From contig PBYI01000053.1 in NCBI GenBank assembly GCA_002729525.1, positions 248,001-312,000 of the forward strand: a stretch of 64,000 bases of DNA, in the 5' to 3' direction. The number at the start of each line of letters is the position of its first letter. The stretch's first letter is position 1. Below, one piece after another: positions 46,569-57,918 of this stretch. The notes under the pieces were generated by a model. It was not told where the DNA came from. It saw only the letters and a program-made list of their open reading frames with translations, and did not search any database. The position numbers and the translations under genes were made by a program. The DNA is from Nocardioides sp. GTDB lineage: Bacteria > Actinomycetota > Actinomycetes > Propionibacteriales > Nocardioidaceae.

Positions 46569-47053
46569 CAGGACTTCTCGGCGGTCTCGGCCTCGGCAGC
46601 CGGGGCGTCGGTGGTCTCGGCGTCAGCAGCCGGGGCCTCGTCCTTGGCCTCGTCCTTGGCCGCGTCCTTCTTGGCCTTCTTCGCGGTGGTGGCGCCGTCC
46701 TTGGGCTCGGCGCCGACCTCCTTGAGGGCCTCGTTGAACCGGGCGAGCTTGTCGGCCTTCGGGTCGGCGACCTTCAGGGTGCCCTCGGCGCCGTCGATGC
46801 CCTTGAACTTCTGCCAGTCGCCAGTGATCCGGAGGATCTTGTGCACGGTCTCGGACGGCTGCGCGCCGACGCCGAGCCAGTACTGCGCACGGTCGGAGGT
46901 CACCTCGATGAAGGACGGGTCCTCCTTCGGGTGGTACTTGCCGATCTCCTCGATCACCTTGCCGTCGCGCTTCTTGCGACCATCGACGACGACGATGCGG
47001 TACTGCGGCGCCTTGAGCTTGCCCAGGCGCTTCAAACGGATCTTGACGGCCAC
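46568..47053 (-). CDS. rpsP: 30S ribosomal protein S16 with acidic tail
   Basis: A 161-residue product. The first 85 or so are canonical S16 ([51 protein letters not shown]). The rest is a Lys/Ala/Asp/Glu-rich extension ([20 protein letters not shown]) common in high-GC actinobacteria. GTG start at 47053. It is the first gene of the rpsP-trmD-rplS series, and the sulfotransferase gene upstream ends 173 bases before it. Confidence 0.96.
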   Translation of the reverse strand: MAVKIRLKRLGKLKAPQYRIVVVDGRKKRDGKVIEEIGKYHPKEDPSFIEVTSDRAQYWLGVGAQPSETVHKILRITGDWQKFKGIDGAEGTLKVADPKADKLARFNEALKEVGAEPKDGATTAKKAKKDAAKDEAKDEAPAADAETTDAPAAEAETAEKS

Positions 47054-47226
47054 GGTTGTGGTGTCTCCTCAGGGATGTCGTTACTGGTGAGGTCGGCGCT
47101 CGGAGTGGGGTTACATCCGGGCCACCGGTCTCTGTGGGCCACGTCGCGTGCGGAGAGAGGGTCCGCACCCGCAGGACTCAGCCGACAATCCTGCCACGGA
47201 CCCGGCAGAGGGCCGAATCGTCCCGG

Positions 47227-48051
47227 TCAGTGGTCCCAGGAGGCCGGGACGGCGCCGCCGAAGCGGTCCCGGACGAAGACGTACTGCTCGGCCAGCCAGC
47301 GCTCGAGCCCGGGCGGCGGGTCCGGCCGCTCGTCGTCCCCGGAGCCCTTCACCACGGTGCCGAGGTCCCAGTCCCACCGCTCGTCGACGCCCAGGTGCGC
47401 GGCGACCCGGCGCAGCGTCTCCTCGGTGAACAGGTCCTCGTAGAACAGGTGCAGCACCGCGTCGGCCGGGAAGGTGCGGTCGAGCAGCTCCACGGTCGTG
47501 CGGTAGTCGCCCCGGGCCCGGTAGGTGCGCCAGCGGTGCGCCCGCTCCCACGTCCGGGCCCGCTGCTCGGGGTCGGCGTGCTGGTAGCGCACCGCCGACC
47601 AGTGCCGGGCCAGCGGGTCGCGCATCACGAAGACCACCCGCGGGGTGTCGAGCACCGTGCGCATCAGCGCGAACTGCTCCTCCGTGCAGCAGGCGTACGC
47701 CGGGGTGATCTCGCCCGCGACGAGGGTCCCCTCCCCCGCGGCCTCGGCGAGGTCGGAGCGGTAGGCCTCGTGCCCGCGCAGCACGGTCCCGACCGCGCGG
47801 GCGACGTTGGCGACCCGCTCCAGCTGGGCCGGGCGTGCCACGCCGTCCTCGCGCATCGTGCGGGCCAGGCGCTCGACCACGTCGAGCTGGTGGGCCGCGA
47901 ACGGCTCGCCCGCACGGGTCTCGCCGAGGGAGTCGAAGTAGTGCAGCTCCTTGCCCGCCACCGGCAGCGCGACCTGCGGGTGCCGCTCGAGCTGGCGGTG
48001 CAGCCAGGTGGTGCCGCACTTCTGGGCGCCGACGCCCAGGAAGTAGCGCAT
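47227..48051 (-). CDS. Sulfotransferase-family protein
   Basis: A 274-residue protein of the PAPS-dependent sulfotransferase superfamily. The 5'-phosphosulfate loop is VGAQKCGTTWLHRQLE at the N-terminus; the 3'-phosphate site fits VFVMRDPLARHWSAV. The rest is consistent with a soluble transferase that sulfates a glycan or lipid. The acceptor is unknown. The start overlaps the upstream amidohydrolase stop by one base. A small 5-gene accessory set (sulfotransferase, amidohydrolase, NYN, FkbM, ffh) runs on this strand. Confidence 0.85.
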   Translation of the reverse strand: MRYFLGVGAQKCGTTWLHRQLERHPQVALPVAGKELHYFDSLGETRAGEPFAAHQLDVVERLARTMREDGVARPAQLERVANVARAVGTVLRGHEAYRSDLAEAAGEGTLVAGEITPAYACCTEEQFALMRTVLDTPRVVFVMRDPLARHWSAVRYQHADPEQRARTWERAHRWRTYRARGDYRTTVELLDRTFPADAVLHLFYEDLFTEETLRRVAAHLGVDERWDWDLGTVVKGSGDDERPDPPPGLERWLAEQYVFVRDRFGGAVPASWDH

Positions 48052-49136
48052 CAGGCCCGGGAGCCGGCGACCACGCGACCGCGCAGGACCACGACCGCCG
48101 GCTCGGCGAGCACCGACGGGTCGGCGACGGGGTCGCGATCGTAGACGCAGAAGTCGGCCTCCTCGCCCTCGGCCAGGCCGGCGGTGACACCGAGCCAGTC
48201 GCGGCCGGCCCAGGTGGCCGCGGCCACCACGTCGGCGGCCGGCAGGCCGAGGTCGATCATCGCCTGGACCTCCTCGTGGAGGTGCCCGTGCCGACCCGAG
48301 CCGCCGCCGTCGCTGCCGACGTACAGCGGGACGCCGGCCTCGTGGGCGGCGAGGAGCGTCTCGCGTCGTTGGGCGTGCAGCCGCTCCATCGTGTCGGCGT
48401 ACGCCGGGAACTTCCCGCGACCGGCGGCGGCGAACTCCGGGAACTTGTCGGTCTGCTGCACCGTCGGCACCAGCGCGGTGCCCTGGGCGACCATCTGGTC
48501 GAGGTGGTGGGCCTGGAGCCCGGTGCCGTGCTCGAGGCAGTCGATCCGGGCGTCGAGGAGGCCCTGCAGGACGCTGGTGCCGAAGCAGTGCGCGGTGACC
48601 TTGGCACCGCGGGCGTGCGCGGCGTCGATGGCGGCGGCGAAGGCGTCGGCCGGGAACGACGGCGTGAGGTCGCCGGCGTCGCGGTCGACCCAGTCGCCGA
48701 CCAGCTTGACCCAGCCGTCACCGTCGGAGACCTGCTGCTCCACGGTCGCGACGAGCTCCTCCGGCTCCACCTCGACGCCGTAGTCGCGCAGGTAGCGGCG
48801 GGTGCGGGCGACGTGCTTGCCGAAGCGGATGAGCCGCGGGAGGTCGTCGCGCTCCTGCACCCAGCGGGTGTCGGCGGGCGAGCCGCAGTCGCGCAGCAGC
48901 AGGACGCCGGTGTCGCGGTCGGCCAGTGCCTGCGCCAGCACCTCGTCGTCGTCGACGGCGCCGCCGTCCTCGAGACCGAGGTGGTTGTGGGCGTCGACCA
49001 GCCCGGGCAGCAGCCAGCCCTCGGCCACCGTCTCCGCGCCGGCCTGCCGCTCGCGGGTGACGCGCCCGTCGACGACGTACACGTCGGCGGGCTCGCCGTC
49101 GGGGAGCACCGGACCGTGGAACCGCAGCGCACTCAT
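48051..49136 (-). CDS. Metal-dependent amidohydrolase-superfamily protein
   Basis: A 361-residue enzyme with a composite urease-like fold. LLPGLVDAHNHLGLED is the metal-binding HxH (here HNH) after beta-strand 1, KVTAHCFG and CLEHGTGLQ supply the next histidines, and GSDGGGSGRHGHLHEE contains the final Asp. The C-terminal ATWAGRDWLGVTAGLAEGEEADF is typical of imidazolonepropionase/prolidase-type members. The substrate is unknown. The stop overlaps the sulfotransferase start. Confidence 0.87.
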   Translation of the reverse strand: MSALRFHGPVLPDGEPADVYVVDGRVTRERQAGAETVAEGWLLPGLVDAHNHLGLEDGGAVDDDEVLAQALADRDTGVLLLRDCGSPADTRWVQERDDLPRLIRFGKHVARTRRYLRDYGVEVEPEELVATVEQQVSDGDGWVKLVGDWVDRDAGDLTPSFPADAFAAAIDAAHARGAKVTAHCFGTSVLQGLLDARIDCLEHGTGLQAHHLDQMVAQGTALVPTVQQTDKFPEFAAAGRGKFPAYADTMERLHAQRRETLLAAHEAGVPLYVGSDGGGSGRHGHLHEEVQAMIDLGLPAADVVAAATWAGRDWLGVTAGLAEGEEADFCVYDRDPVADPSVLAEPAVVVLRGRVVAGSRA

Positions 49137-49152
49137 GGTGCGACCGTAGCGG

Positions 49153-49530
49153 TCAGCCGAGGTGGTCGAGCAGCCACTGCGGGCCTAGGGTCTGGGCGCC
49201 GTAGCGCGCGACCCGGCCCGACAGGATCCGGTCGGCGGTGACGACGGTGACCCGGTCGCCGCGCTCGGAGGCCCTGCGAGCCTGCTCGACGATGGCGTCG
49301 TCGCCGTTGCCGCGGGCGTGCACGGTGCTCACGTGCGCGTCGCGCCCCGCGGCCACGCCGCCCTTGGCGGCGCCCTCGAGCACCAGGACCACGACGTCCT
49401 GCGGGACGTCCGCGGTCATCAGCTCCTCGTGCAGGCGTCGCGCAGCGCCGGCGCGGTCCTTCCACCAACCGTCGGCGCGGGCGCCGACGACGTTGGCGCC
49501 GTCGACGACGAGGGTCGTCCGGCTGCTCAT
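49153..49530 (-). CDS. NYN/PIN-like putative RNase
   Basis: A 125-residue protein with a PIN-type fold: LVVDGANVVGARADGWWKDR supplies the first Asp, GNGDDAIVEQARRASERGD and VTVVTADRILSGRV the later acidic residues. Such proteins (NYN, YacP-like) are predicted metal-dependent ribonucleases. The substrate is unknown. It lies seven bases downstream of the FkbM methyltransferase gene. Confidence 0.75.
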   Translation of the reverse strand: MSSRTTLVVDGANVVGARADGWWKDRAGAARRLHEELMTADVPQDVVVLVLEGAAKGGVAAGRDAHVSTVHARGNGDDAIVEQARRASERGDRVTVVTADRILSGRVARYGAQTLGPQWLLDHLG

Positions 49531-49537
49531 CGGGCCC

Positions 49538-50365
49538 TCACCGCGCCGTGCACGCGAAGTTCATGACCGGCCGCACGCGCTTCTCGTACGGCACCGCCTC
49601 GTAGCCCCAGGACGACAGCAGCGCCAGCACCTCGTCGCGGGTGTGCTCCCAGACCTCCACGAGCAGGTTCGGGCGACCGCGCCGGAAGGCCTGCTCGGCG
49701 CCGCGCAGCACGGCGAGCTCGTGGCCCTCGGTGTCGATCTTCACCAGGTCCGGCGCCACCTGCGGCATGAGGGTGTCCAGCGGCGCCCGACGTACGACGG
49801 TCGTGCTGCGCACCCGGAGGTCGTCCTTGGCCTCGAGGGTGTTCCCCGACCCGAGCACGTCGTTCTTGCGGTAGCGGTACATCTCGACCGAGCCGCTCCG
49901 GTCGGAGAGGGCCCGCGTGCGCAGCCGCACCTGGTCGAGCACCCGGTTGAGCCGCAGGTTGGTGTCGGTGCGCCTCTGCACGTCGCGCTGCGGCTCGAAG
50001 GCGTGCACCCGCGCCTCGGGGTTGACCGTGGCCGCGAGGACCGACATCAGCCCGGTGTAGGCACCGATGTCGAGGACCGTGCGCGCCGCGCGGGCCCACC
50101 TGACCCACTGCCGCACCAGCCGCGGCTCGTGGGCGTCGTCACCGAACCAGAGGTACTTCCACGCCACGACGTCGTCCTGGGCCTGGAGCATCACGAAGTC
50201 GACGTCGGCCGCCCGGCACGGGACGAGCCCGTAGTAGGGGTACCGGTGCTTCAGCGTGGCCAGGTCGACCCGGTGCGCGGTGCCCTCGGCCAGACGCGCA
50301 CGGTAGGCCGCCGCCTCCTCGAGGCAGCGGCGGTTGGCGCTGTCGATCGCGTCGAGACCGGGCAC
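49538..50365 (-). CDS. FkbM-family SAM-dependent methyltransferase
   Basis: A 275-residue protein with the SAM motif TVLDIGAYTGLMSVLAATVNP and a later DLVKIDTEGHELAVLRGAEQAF, the conserved FkbM stretch. About 85 residues precede the SAM motif. FkbM enzymes O-methylate sugars or polyketides; with a sulfotransferase nearby, cell-surface glycan decoration is a reasonable guess. GTG at 50365. It lies 20 bases after the ffh stop. Confidence 0.82.
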   Translation of the reverse strand: MPGLDAIDSANRRCLEEAAAYRARLAEGTAHRVDLATLKHRYPYYGLVPCRAADVDFVMLQAQDDVVAWKYLWFGDDAHEPRLVRQWVRWARAARTVLDIGAYTGLMSVLAATVNPEARVHAFEPQRDVQRRTDTNLRLNRVLDQVRLRTRALSDRSGSVEMYRYRKNDVLGSGNTLEAKDDLRVRSTTVVRRAPLDTLMPQVAPDLVKIDTEGHELAVLRGAEQAFRRGRPNLLVEVWEHTRDEVLALLSSWGYEAVPYEKRVRPVMNFACTAR

Positions 50366-50385
50366 GGTGCGCGAGCCCCGGCCCG

Positions 50386-51966
50386 CTACTTGAGGAACTT
50401 CGAGAAGTCCTTCGGCAGCTGCAGGTCGGCTGCGGCCTTCTCGTAGTCGACGTCCTCGTTCGGCATGCCGAACGGGTTGGCGGCCGGGCGCTCGGAGTCC
50501 TTCTGCCTCGCCGCGGCGGCCGCCTGGGCGGCCTTGGCGGGGTTGCCGGAGGTACGCTTCTTGCCCTTCTTCTGCGCGGCCTTGGTCTTGCGCTTCCCGG
50601 GGCCGGGTGCGCCGGGCATCCCACCCATGCCGGGCATCCCGGGCATGCCGGGCATCCCGCCGCCACGCGCCATCTGCTGCATCATCTTGCGCGCCTCGAA
50701 GAACCGGTCGACGAGGTTGTTGACGTCGGAGACCTGGCGCCCGGAGCCCTTGGCGATGCGGGCGCGGCGCGAGCCGTCGATGATCTTGGGGTTGTCCCGC
50801 TCCGCGGGCGTCATCGACTGGATGATCGCCTGGATCCGGTCGATCTCGCGCTCGTCGAAGTTCTCCAGCTGCTCGCGCATCTGGCCCATGCCCGGCAGCA
50901 TCCCGAGGATCTTCGACATCGAGCCGAGCTTGCGGACCTGCTGCATCTGCTGGAGGAAGTCCTCCAGGGTGAAGTCGCCGCCCTTGCCGGTGAGCTTCTC
51001 CGCGGCCTTCATGGCCTGCTCGGAGTCGAAGGCCTTCTCCGCCTGCTCGATGAGCGTCATGACGTCGCCCATGTCGAGGATGCGCGAGGCCATCCGGTCG
51101 GGGTGGAAGACGTCGAAGTCGGTGAGCTTCTCGCCGTTGGAGGCGAACATGACCGGTCGCCCGGTCACCGAGCGCACCGAGAGGGCGGCGCCACCACGGG
51201 CGTCGCCGTCGAGCTTGGTGAGGACGACGCCGTCGAAGCCGACACCGTCGAGGAACGCCTGCGCGGTGCCCACGGCGTCCTGGCCGATCATCGCGTCGAC
51301 GACGAAGAGGGTCTCGTCGGGCTGCACGGCGTCGCGGATGTCCGCGGCCTGCTGCATCATCTCGGCGTCGACGCCGAGGCGGCCGGCGGTGTCGATGATG
51401 ACGACGTCGTGCAGCGTGCGACGCGCCTCCTCGATCGAGGCGCGGGCCACCGAGACGGGGTCGCCGACGCCGTTGCCGGCCTCCGGCGCGTAGACGGGTA
51501 CGCCGACCCGCTCGCCGTTGACCTGCAGCTGCTGGACGGCGTTGGGGCGCTGGAGGTCGCAGGCGACGAGCAGCGGCGACTTCTGCTGGTCCTTCAGCCA
51601 CAGCGCGAGCTTGGCGGCCAGCGTCGTCTTGCCGGCGCCCTGGAGGCCGGCGAGCATGATGACGGTCGGGCCGGACTTGGCGTAGCGCAGCCGCCGGGTC
51701 TCGCCGCCGAGGATCTCGACGAGCTCCTCGTGGACGATCTTGACGACCTGCTGGGCCGGGTTGAGCGCCTGCGAGACCTCCTCGCCGCGGGCCCGCTCCT
51801 TGACCGCGGCGACGAACTCCTTGACGACGGGCAGGGCGACGTCGGCCTCGAGCAGGGCGATGCGGATCTCGCGGGCGGTGGCGTCGATGTCGGCGTCGGA
51901 GAGGCGCCCCTTGCCCCGGAGGTCCCGGAAGGTGCTGGAGAGCCGGTCGGAGAGCGTGGCGAACAC
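50386..51966 (-). CDS. ffh: Signal recognition particle protein Ffh
   Basis: A 526-residue SRP GTPase that delivers nascent membrane proteins to FtsY. The N domain (LSDRLSSTFRDLRGKGRLSD) precedes the G domain with GLQGAGKTTLAAKLALWLK, DTAGRLGVD and TKLDGDARGGAAL. The Met-rich M domain (FLQQMQQVRKLGSMSKILGMLPGMG) binds 4.5S RNA. A Met/Gly/Pro tail (GGMPGMPGMPGMGG) and a Lys-rich segment follow. GTG at 51966 has AGGAAG seven bases upstream. Confidence 0.97.
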   Translation of the reverse strand: MFATLSDRLSSTFRDLRGKGRLSDADIDATAREIRIALLEADVALPVVKEFVAAVKERARGEEVSQALNPAQQVVKIVHEELVEILGGETRRLRYAKSGPTVIMLAGLQGAGKTTLAAKLALWLKDQQKSPLLVACDLQRPNAVQQLQVNGERVGVPVYAPEAGNGVGDPVSVARASIEEARRTLHDVVIIDTAGRLGVDAEMMQQAADIRDAVQPDETLFVVDAMIGQDAVGTAQAFLDGVGFDGVVLTKLDGDARGGAALSVRSVTGRPVMFASNGEKLTDFDVFHPDRMASRILDMGDVMTLIEQAEKAFDSEQAMKAAEKLTGKGGDFTLEDFLQQMQQVRKLGSMSKILGMLPGMGQMREQLENFDEREIDRIQAIIQSMTPAERDNPKIIDGSRRARIAKGSGRQVSDVNNLVDRFFEARKMMQQMARGGGMPGMPGMPGMGGMPGAPGPGKRKTKAAQKKGKKRTSGNPAKAAQAAAAARQKDSERPAANPFGMPNEDVDYEKAAADLQLPKDFSKFLK

Positions 51967-52104
51967 GGTGCTTCCTCGCAGGTGGTCAGAACAGTGGCAC
52001 GCCCCGCGGACGGGTGCGTCGGGCCAGCCTAGTCGCCGCCCCGGCGACCCCGCGCCCTCACCCGTCCGTGGGCGCCACACGCGTGCGGTGCGGGCCCAGC
52101 GGGC

Positions 52105-53259
52105 TCAGCCGGTGCAGCGGTCGACGCCGCGCTCGACCAGCCCCGCCCACGCCTGTTCCCCCGTCGACGTCTGGTGCACGCCGTCGAGCAGCCACTGCGG
52201 GTGCGCGTCCGCGGCGTCGTACCAGCGGACCAGGCAGGTGTGCGGGCGGTCGTGGGCGAGGGTGCGCATCCAGATGCCGATGCGCTTCATGAGCCGCCCC
52301 TTGCGCTTGCCGTAGACCGACGCGTCGCGGTACGGCGTCACGAGCACCACGCGGGTCCAGTCGGGCACCTGCGCGAGTGCGGCGACGTAGTCGCTGCGAC
52401 GGGTGGTGCGGATGCCCTGGTTGGCGCCGAGCGCGAGCACGAGCGTCCTGGGCCGGTCGTGGACGCGCAGGTGCCGGCGCAGCCGGGCGCGGTAGGAGCC
52501 CAGCGACGACCCGGGCACGCCGTCGACCCGCCACGCGGGACGGGCATCGTGGAGCTCGTCGGCCGAGCGCCACGTGACGGAGTCGCCGATCACCAGCACG
52601 TCGCGTCGGGTGCGGTCCTTGTCCTCACCGGACGCCAGCGGGGTGCAGGTGCCGTTGCGCCGCCAGTTGTGGTCGGGGCGCAGCGCGCAGAGCGCCGCCG
52701 AGCGGAGCACCAGCTCGTCGACCTCGGAGGCGACGTCGGCGTCGCGTGCGACGCGGGCGCGCTCGGCCTCCTCGGGGGCGACGCAGAAGTCGGGACCGAC
52801 CCGCGCCGGCACCAGGACGTACGTCGTCGTGGGCGCGGCGCACTGCGGCGCGTCGGGCAGCACGGTCGCGGAGCGGTGCTCGGCCTCCTGGAGGCAACGG
52901 TTGACCGGGGCGAGCCACACCCGCCCGAGGGCGCGGCAGACCCGCGGCTCGAGGTTGTCGGCGTACGCGCGACGTCCGAGGACGCAGGCCTCCGTGCCGT
53001 AGTCGCCCTGGATGTGCGCACCGTCGACGAGGCAGCCGCGTCGCGAGCAGCCCGGGTCTCCCCCACCCGGCGCCCAGTGGCGACCGAGCAGCGTGCAGGT
53101 GGTCTGGTCGAGCGAGCGGTCGACGGGCGTCCAGCCGTCGACGCCGAGGGCGCCGGCCCGCGCCGGCGCCTGTCCGGCGACCAGCAGCGTCGCGACCATG
53201 GCGGTGAGCACCGTGGTCAGGGCGACGCGACCGAGGATCCCGAGCCTCCCGCGCACCAT
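52105..53259 (-). CDS. Secreted Cys-rich protein with C-terminal SGNH-hydrolase domain
   Basis: A 384-residue exported protein. The signal peptide (VALTTVLTAMVATLLVAGQAPARA) is followed by a region of about 170 residues with many cysteines (DPGCSRRGCLVDGAH, EACVLG, RVCRALG, NRCLQE, QCAAP, FCVAP), probably forming disulfides. The C-terminal part begins VLVIGDSVTWRSADEL (Ser block I of SGNH) and ends WLLDGVHQTSTGEQAW (Asp-x-x-His block V). LALGANQG fits block III. It may be a wall-polymer esterase or acyl hydrolase. No close family recognised for the N-terminal half. Confidence 0.72.
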   Translation of the reverse strand: MVRGRLGILGRVALTTVLTAMVATLLVAGQAPARAGALGVDGWTPVDRSLDQTTCTLLGRHWAPGGGDPGCSRRGCLVDGAHIQGDYGTEACVLGRRAYADNLEPRVCRALGRVWLAPVNRCLQEAEHRSATVLPDAPQCAAPTTTYVLVPARVGPDFCVAPEEAERARVARDADVASEVDELVLRSAALCALRPDHNWRRNGTCTPLASGEDKDRTRRDVLVIGDSVTWRSADELHDARPAWRVDGVPGSSLGSYRARLRRHLRVHDRPRTLVLALGANQGIRTTRRSDYVAALAQVPDWTRVVLVTPYRDASVYGKRKGRLMKRIGIWMRTLAHDRPHTCLVRWYDAADAHPQWLLDGVHQTSTGEQAWAGLVERGVDRCTG

Positions 53260-53396
53260 GGGTCGTTCTCCTCGTCCCTGGGCATGACGCCCCGGCGTGG
53301 GGCGGGCAGAACCTAGCAGCGCGGAACCGCTCCGCGTGGCGCTTCGTCCGAAGCGGTCCGGCGAGGCGCGTCACACCGCGCGGACCGACGGCCGGG

Positions 53397-55604
53397 TCAG
53401 GCCCCCAGGGCCGCCCGGACGGCGTGCGCCGCCTCGGCGGCACGGCTGTCGGCGAGCGCGGCGGCGTGCGCCTCCTGCACGTAGAACACGTCGACGGCCT
53501 GCGGGCCCAGCGTGTCGACGTGCGCCGAGCGCACGGTGAGGTCGAGGCGGGCCAGCGCGGCGCAGACCAGGTGGACCACGCCGGGACGGTCGGTGGCGCG
53601 CACCTCGAGCACCGTCGCCTCCTCGCTGGCCTCCGGCCGTACGACCACCGACGGCTCGAGCCGGTCCGGCCAGGCGTCGGTGAACCGGCTGGCCGGGTCG
53701 ACGTCGCCGCGCACCACGCGCTCGAACGTCATCCGGAGGACCGCGGTGTCGAGACCCGCGTCGTCGACGTCCCAGACCGAGACGCCGTACTCCCCCTGCG
53801 CCCAGGCGCGAGCGGCGTGCAGGTGCACGCGGCGCAGTCCGAACATCGCGGCGAGGTCGGCCAGCAGCCCGACCCGGTCGTGACCGATGGCGGTGACCCG
53901 CGTGCCGTCGTCGACCTTCTCGACGCCGAGCCAGACCGCACCGGGGGCGAGGCCCCCGGGGATCGCGACGTCGTCGGTGGTGATGGGCGGCGGGGCGACG
54001 CCGGTGTCGAGGACGCGCGACGACCGTCGTACGAGGTCGTGCACCAGGCCGGCTCGCCACGAGGTCCACGCCTTGGTGGAGGTCGCCTTGGCGTCGGCCT
54101 CGGTGAGCGCGGCCAGCAGCGAGAGCGCCTCGGCGTCGTGGATGCGCTCGGTGACCACCGCGACGGTCGCCGGGTCGCTGGGGTCGCGGGTGGTGGCGGT
54201 CTCGGCGAGCAGGAGGTGCCAGCGGACCAGGTCGTGGATGAGGTCGACGCAGCCGGGGTCGAAGCCCCACCGCCGGGCGACCTCGCGAGCGACCGGTGCG
54301 CCGGCGACGCTGTGCTCGACGAGTCCGCCCTTGCCGATGTCGTGCAGCAGCGAGGCCACGAGCAGCACGTCGGGCCGGGCGACCGTGCGGATGAGCGAGG
54401 AGGCCTCGATGCAGGTCTCGATGACGTGGCGGTCGACGGTGAAGCGGTGGATGACCGAGGCGTGCGGCAGCAGCCGCACCCGCTCCCACTCCGGCAGCAG
54501 GTGCTCTAGGGCACCGGTCTCGTCGAGGGTGTCCCACACGTCGAGCAGGCCGGGCCCCGAGGCCAGCAGCCGCACCATGAGCTGGCGGGCCTCCTCCGGC
54601 CACGGGTCGGGCAGCGCGGCCGCCTCGCTGCCGAGCCGGGACGCGGTGGCGGGGGCCAGCAGCAGGCCGCGCTCGGCGGCCGCGGCGGCGGCGCGCAGCA
54701 GCAGCAGCGGGTCGGCGGACGGGTTGGCGGTGCGCTCGAGCACCACCTCGCCACCGGAGACGGCTACGCCGGGCGCGACGCGCTCCAGCTGCGGACGGCG
54801 CGGGCGGACGCCGGCCGGTCGCGCGACGACGGCGTCGGCGCGACGCCAGGCGAGTCGCGACAGGTGGGTGATGCGTCGGCCGATGGTGCGCACGTGCTTC
54901 TGCGCGGCGCGCTCGCCGGGCAGCTCGAGCCGCTCGGCGAGGTCGGCCCACATCTCGGGGACGATGCGGTCCGAGGCGCGTCCGGCGAGCTCCTGGACAA
55001 CGTCGCGCACGTCGAGCAGCTGCTGCCGTGCGAACTCCAGCTCCGGCGGCACGTCGACCAGCCAGGTCGCGACGAGGCCACGCAGGGTGGTCGCGTCGCG
55101 CAGGCCGCCCTCGGCCTCCTTCACGTCGGGAACCGAGAGGTGGCACAGCTCGCCGACCAGGCGGTGGCGGGTCTCGGTCTGATCCTTGATGCGCGGCAGC
55201 CGCTCGCGGGCGCCGCGGCGCCAGGCCGCGAGCACGGTGGTGCGCAGCCGCAGCGCGAGGTGCGGGTCGCCTGCGACGTGGCGCACGTCGAGCAGCCCGG
55301 AGGCGACCCGGGGGTCGGCGTCGGCCTGCTCGACCATCTGGGTCAGCGACCGCACGGAGTGGTCGAGGGCGACGCCGGAGTCCCAGAACGGGTACCACAG
55401 CTGCGAGGCGAGCTCGCCGACCTCGACACCGTCGTCGTGCACCAGCACCAGGTCGAGGTCGGAGTACGGCGCCAGCTCGGCGCGCCCGTACCCCCCGACC
55501 GCCACGAGGGCGACGCCGTGGTCGCCTCCGTCGCAGTCGTCCCAGGCCCGGGCGCACAGACCGTCGGCGGCCCGGGTCCTCTCGGCCCGCTGCTCGGCGG
55601 TCAT
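53397..55604 (-). CDS. glnD: PII uridylyl/adenylyltransferase GlnD
   Basis: A 735-residue bifunctional enzyme that modifies PII when nitrogen is scarce and demodifies it when plentiful. The nucleotidyltransferase motif VGGYGRAELAPYSDLDL is at residues 36-52 and the HD motif LLHDIGKGGL near 420. Two ACT domains follow, starting at about 545 and 650 (TAIGHDRVGLLADLAAMFGL, EVRATDRPGVVHLVCAAL). The N-terminus is short, so the protein is smaller than the E. coli form (890). ATG 55604 has AGGAGG upstream. In actinobacteria the modification is usually adenylylation. It follows the PII genes after a terminator. Confidence 0.94.
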   Translation of the reverse strand: MTAEQRAERTRAADGLCARAWDDCDGGDHGVALVAVGGYGRAELAPYSDLDLVLVHDDGVEVGELASQLWYPFWDSGVALDHSVRSLTQMVEQADADPRVASGLLDVRHVAGDPHLALRLRTTVLAAWRRGARERLPRIKDQTETRHRLVGELCHLSVPDVKEAEGGLRDATTLRGLVATWLVDVPPELEFARQQLLDVRDVVQELAGRASDRIVPEMWADLAERLELPGERAAQKHVRTIGRRITHLSRLAWRRADAVVARPAGVRPRRPQLERVAPGVAVSGGEVVLERTANPSADPLLLLRAAAAAAERGLLLAPATASRLGSEAAALPDPWPEEARQLMVRLLASGPGLLDVWDTLDETGALEHLLPEWERVRLLPHASVIHRFTVDRHVIETCIEASSLIRTVARPDVLLVASLLHDIGKGGLVEHSVAGAPVAREVARRWGFDPGCVDLIHDLVRWHLLLAETATTRDPSDPATVAVVTERIHDAEALSLLAALTEADAKATSTKAWTSWRAGLVHDLVRRSSRVLDTGVAPPPITTDDVAIPGGLAPGAVWLGVEKVDDGTRVTAIGHDRVGLLADLAAMFGLRRVHLHAARAWAQGEYGVSVWDVDDAGLDTAVLRMTFERVVRGDVDPASRFTDAWPDRLEPSVVVRPEASEEATVLEVRATDRPGVVHLVCAALARLDLTVRSAHVDTLGPQAVDVFYVQEAHAAALADSRAAEAAHAVRAALGA

Positions 55605-55670
55605 GCGTTCCTCCTCGTGTCCGACCCGCGTCGGCGGGTGGTCGTCGCGTCTGGGGAGAGCGGGACGGCT

Positions 55671-55710
55671 GCTGCGGGGTACTGCGGGGTACTGCGGGGT
55701 GCTGCGGGGT
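55671..55710. repeat. Four 10-bp tandem repeats between PII and glnD
   Basis: Four copies of (G/A)CTGCGGGGT in a row, followed by degenerate related units to about 55740. They lie in the 186-base gap between the PII gene and glnD, between the terminator hairpin and the glnD ribosome site. No known regulator site recognised. Confidence 0.85.
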
Positions 55711-55745
55711 GATGCCGGTGGAGCGGGGTGCTGCGGGTGGAGCGG

Positions 55746-55780
55746 GTCGGGCCCGGCGCCGTACGACGTCCGGGCCCGAC
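55746..55780 (-). terminator. Hairpin terminator after the second PII gene
   Basis: The arm gtcgggcccgg (55746-55756) pairs perfectly with ccgggcccgac (55770-55780) around a 13-base loop, 10 bases past the PII stop. It would separate amtB-PII-PII from glnD. Confidence 0.65.
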
Positions 55781-55790
55781 CTGCGGCGCG

Positions 55791-56141
<351 letters not shown>

Positions 56142-56219
56142 TCACCACGGGTGGTGATGTCGGTGCGGTACGGGGTGTGGGGCCGATCATGCCCGAGCCG
56201 GGGCCCCGACGGACACGCG

Positions 56220-56259
56220 CCACGGCCCGGCCACCCCTCGCGGGGCGACCGGGCCGTGG
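56220..56259 (-). terminator. Hairpin between the two PII genes
   Basis: The arm ccacggcccgg (56220-56230) pairs with ccgggccgtgg (56249-56259), with an internal cccc/gggg stem around tcgc. It starts 30 bases past the stop of the first PII gene and could lower read-through to the second copy. Confidence 0.65.
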
Positions 56260-56288
56260 TCTGGGTGCTCAGGACGGTGCGTGGACGC

Positions 56289-57918
<1,630 letters not shown>

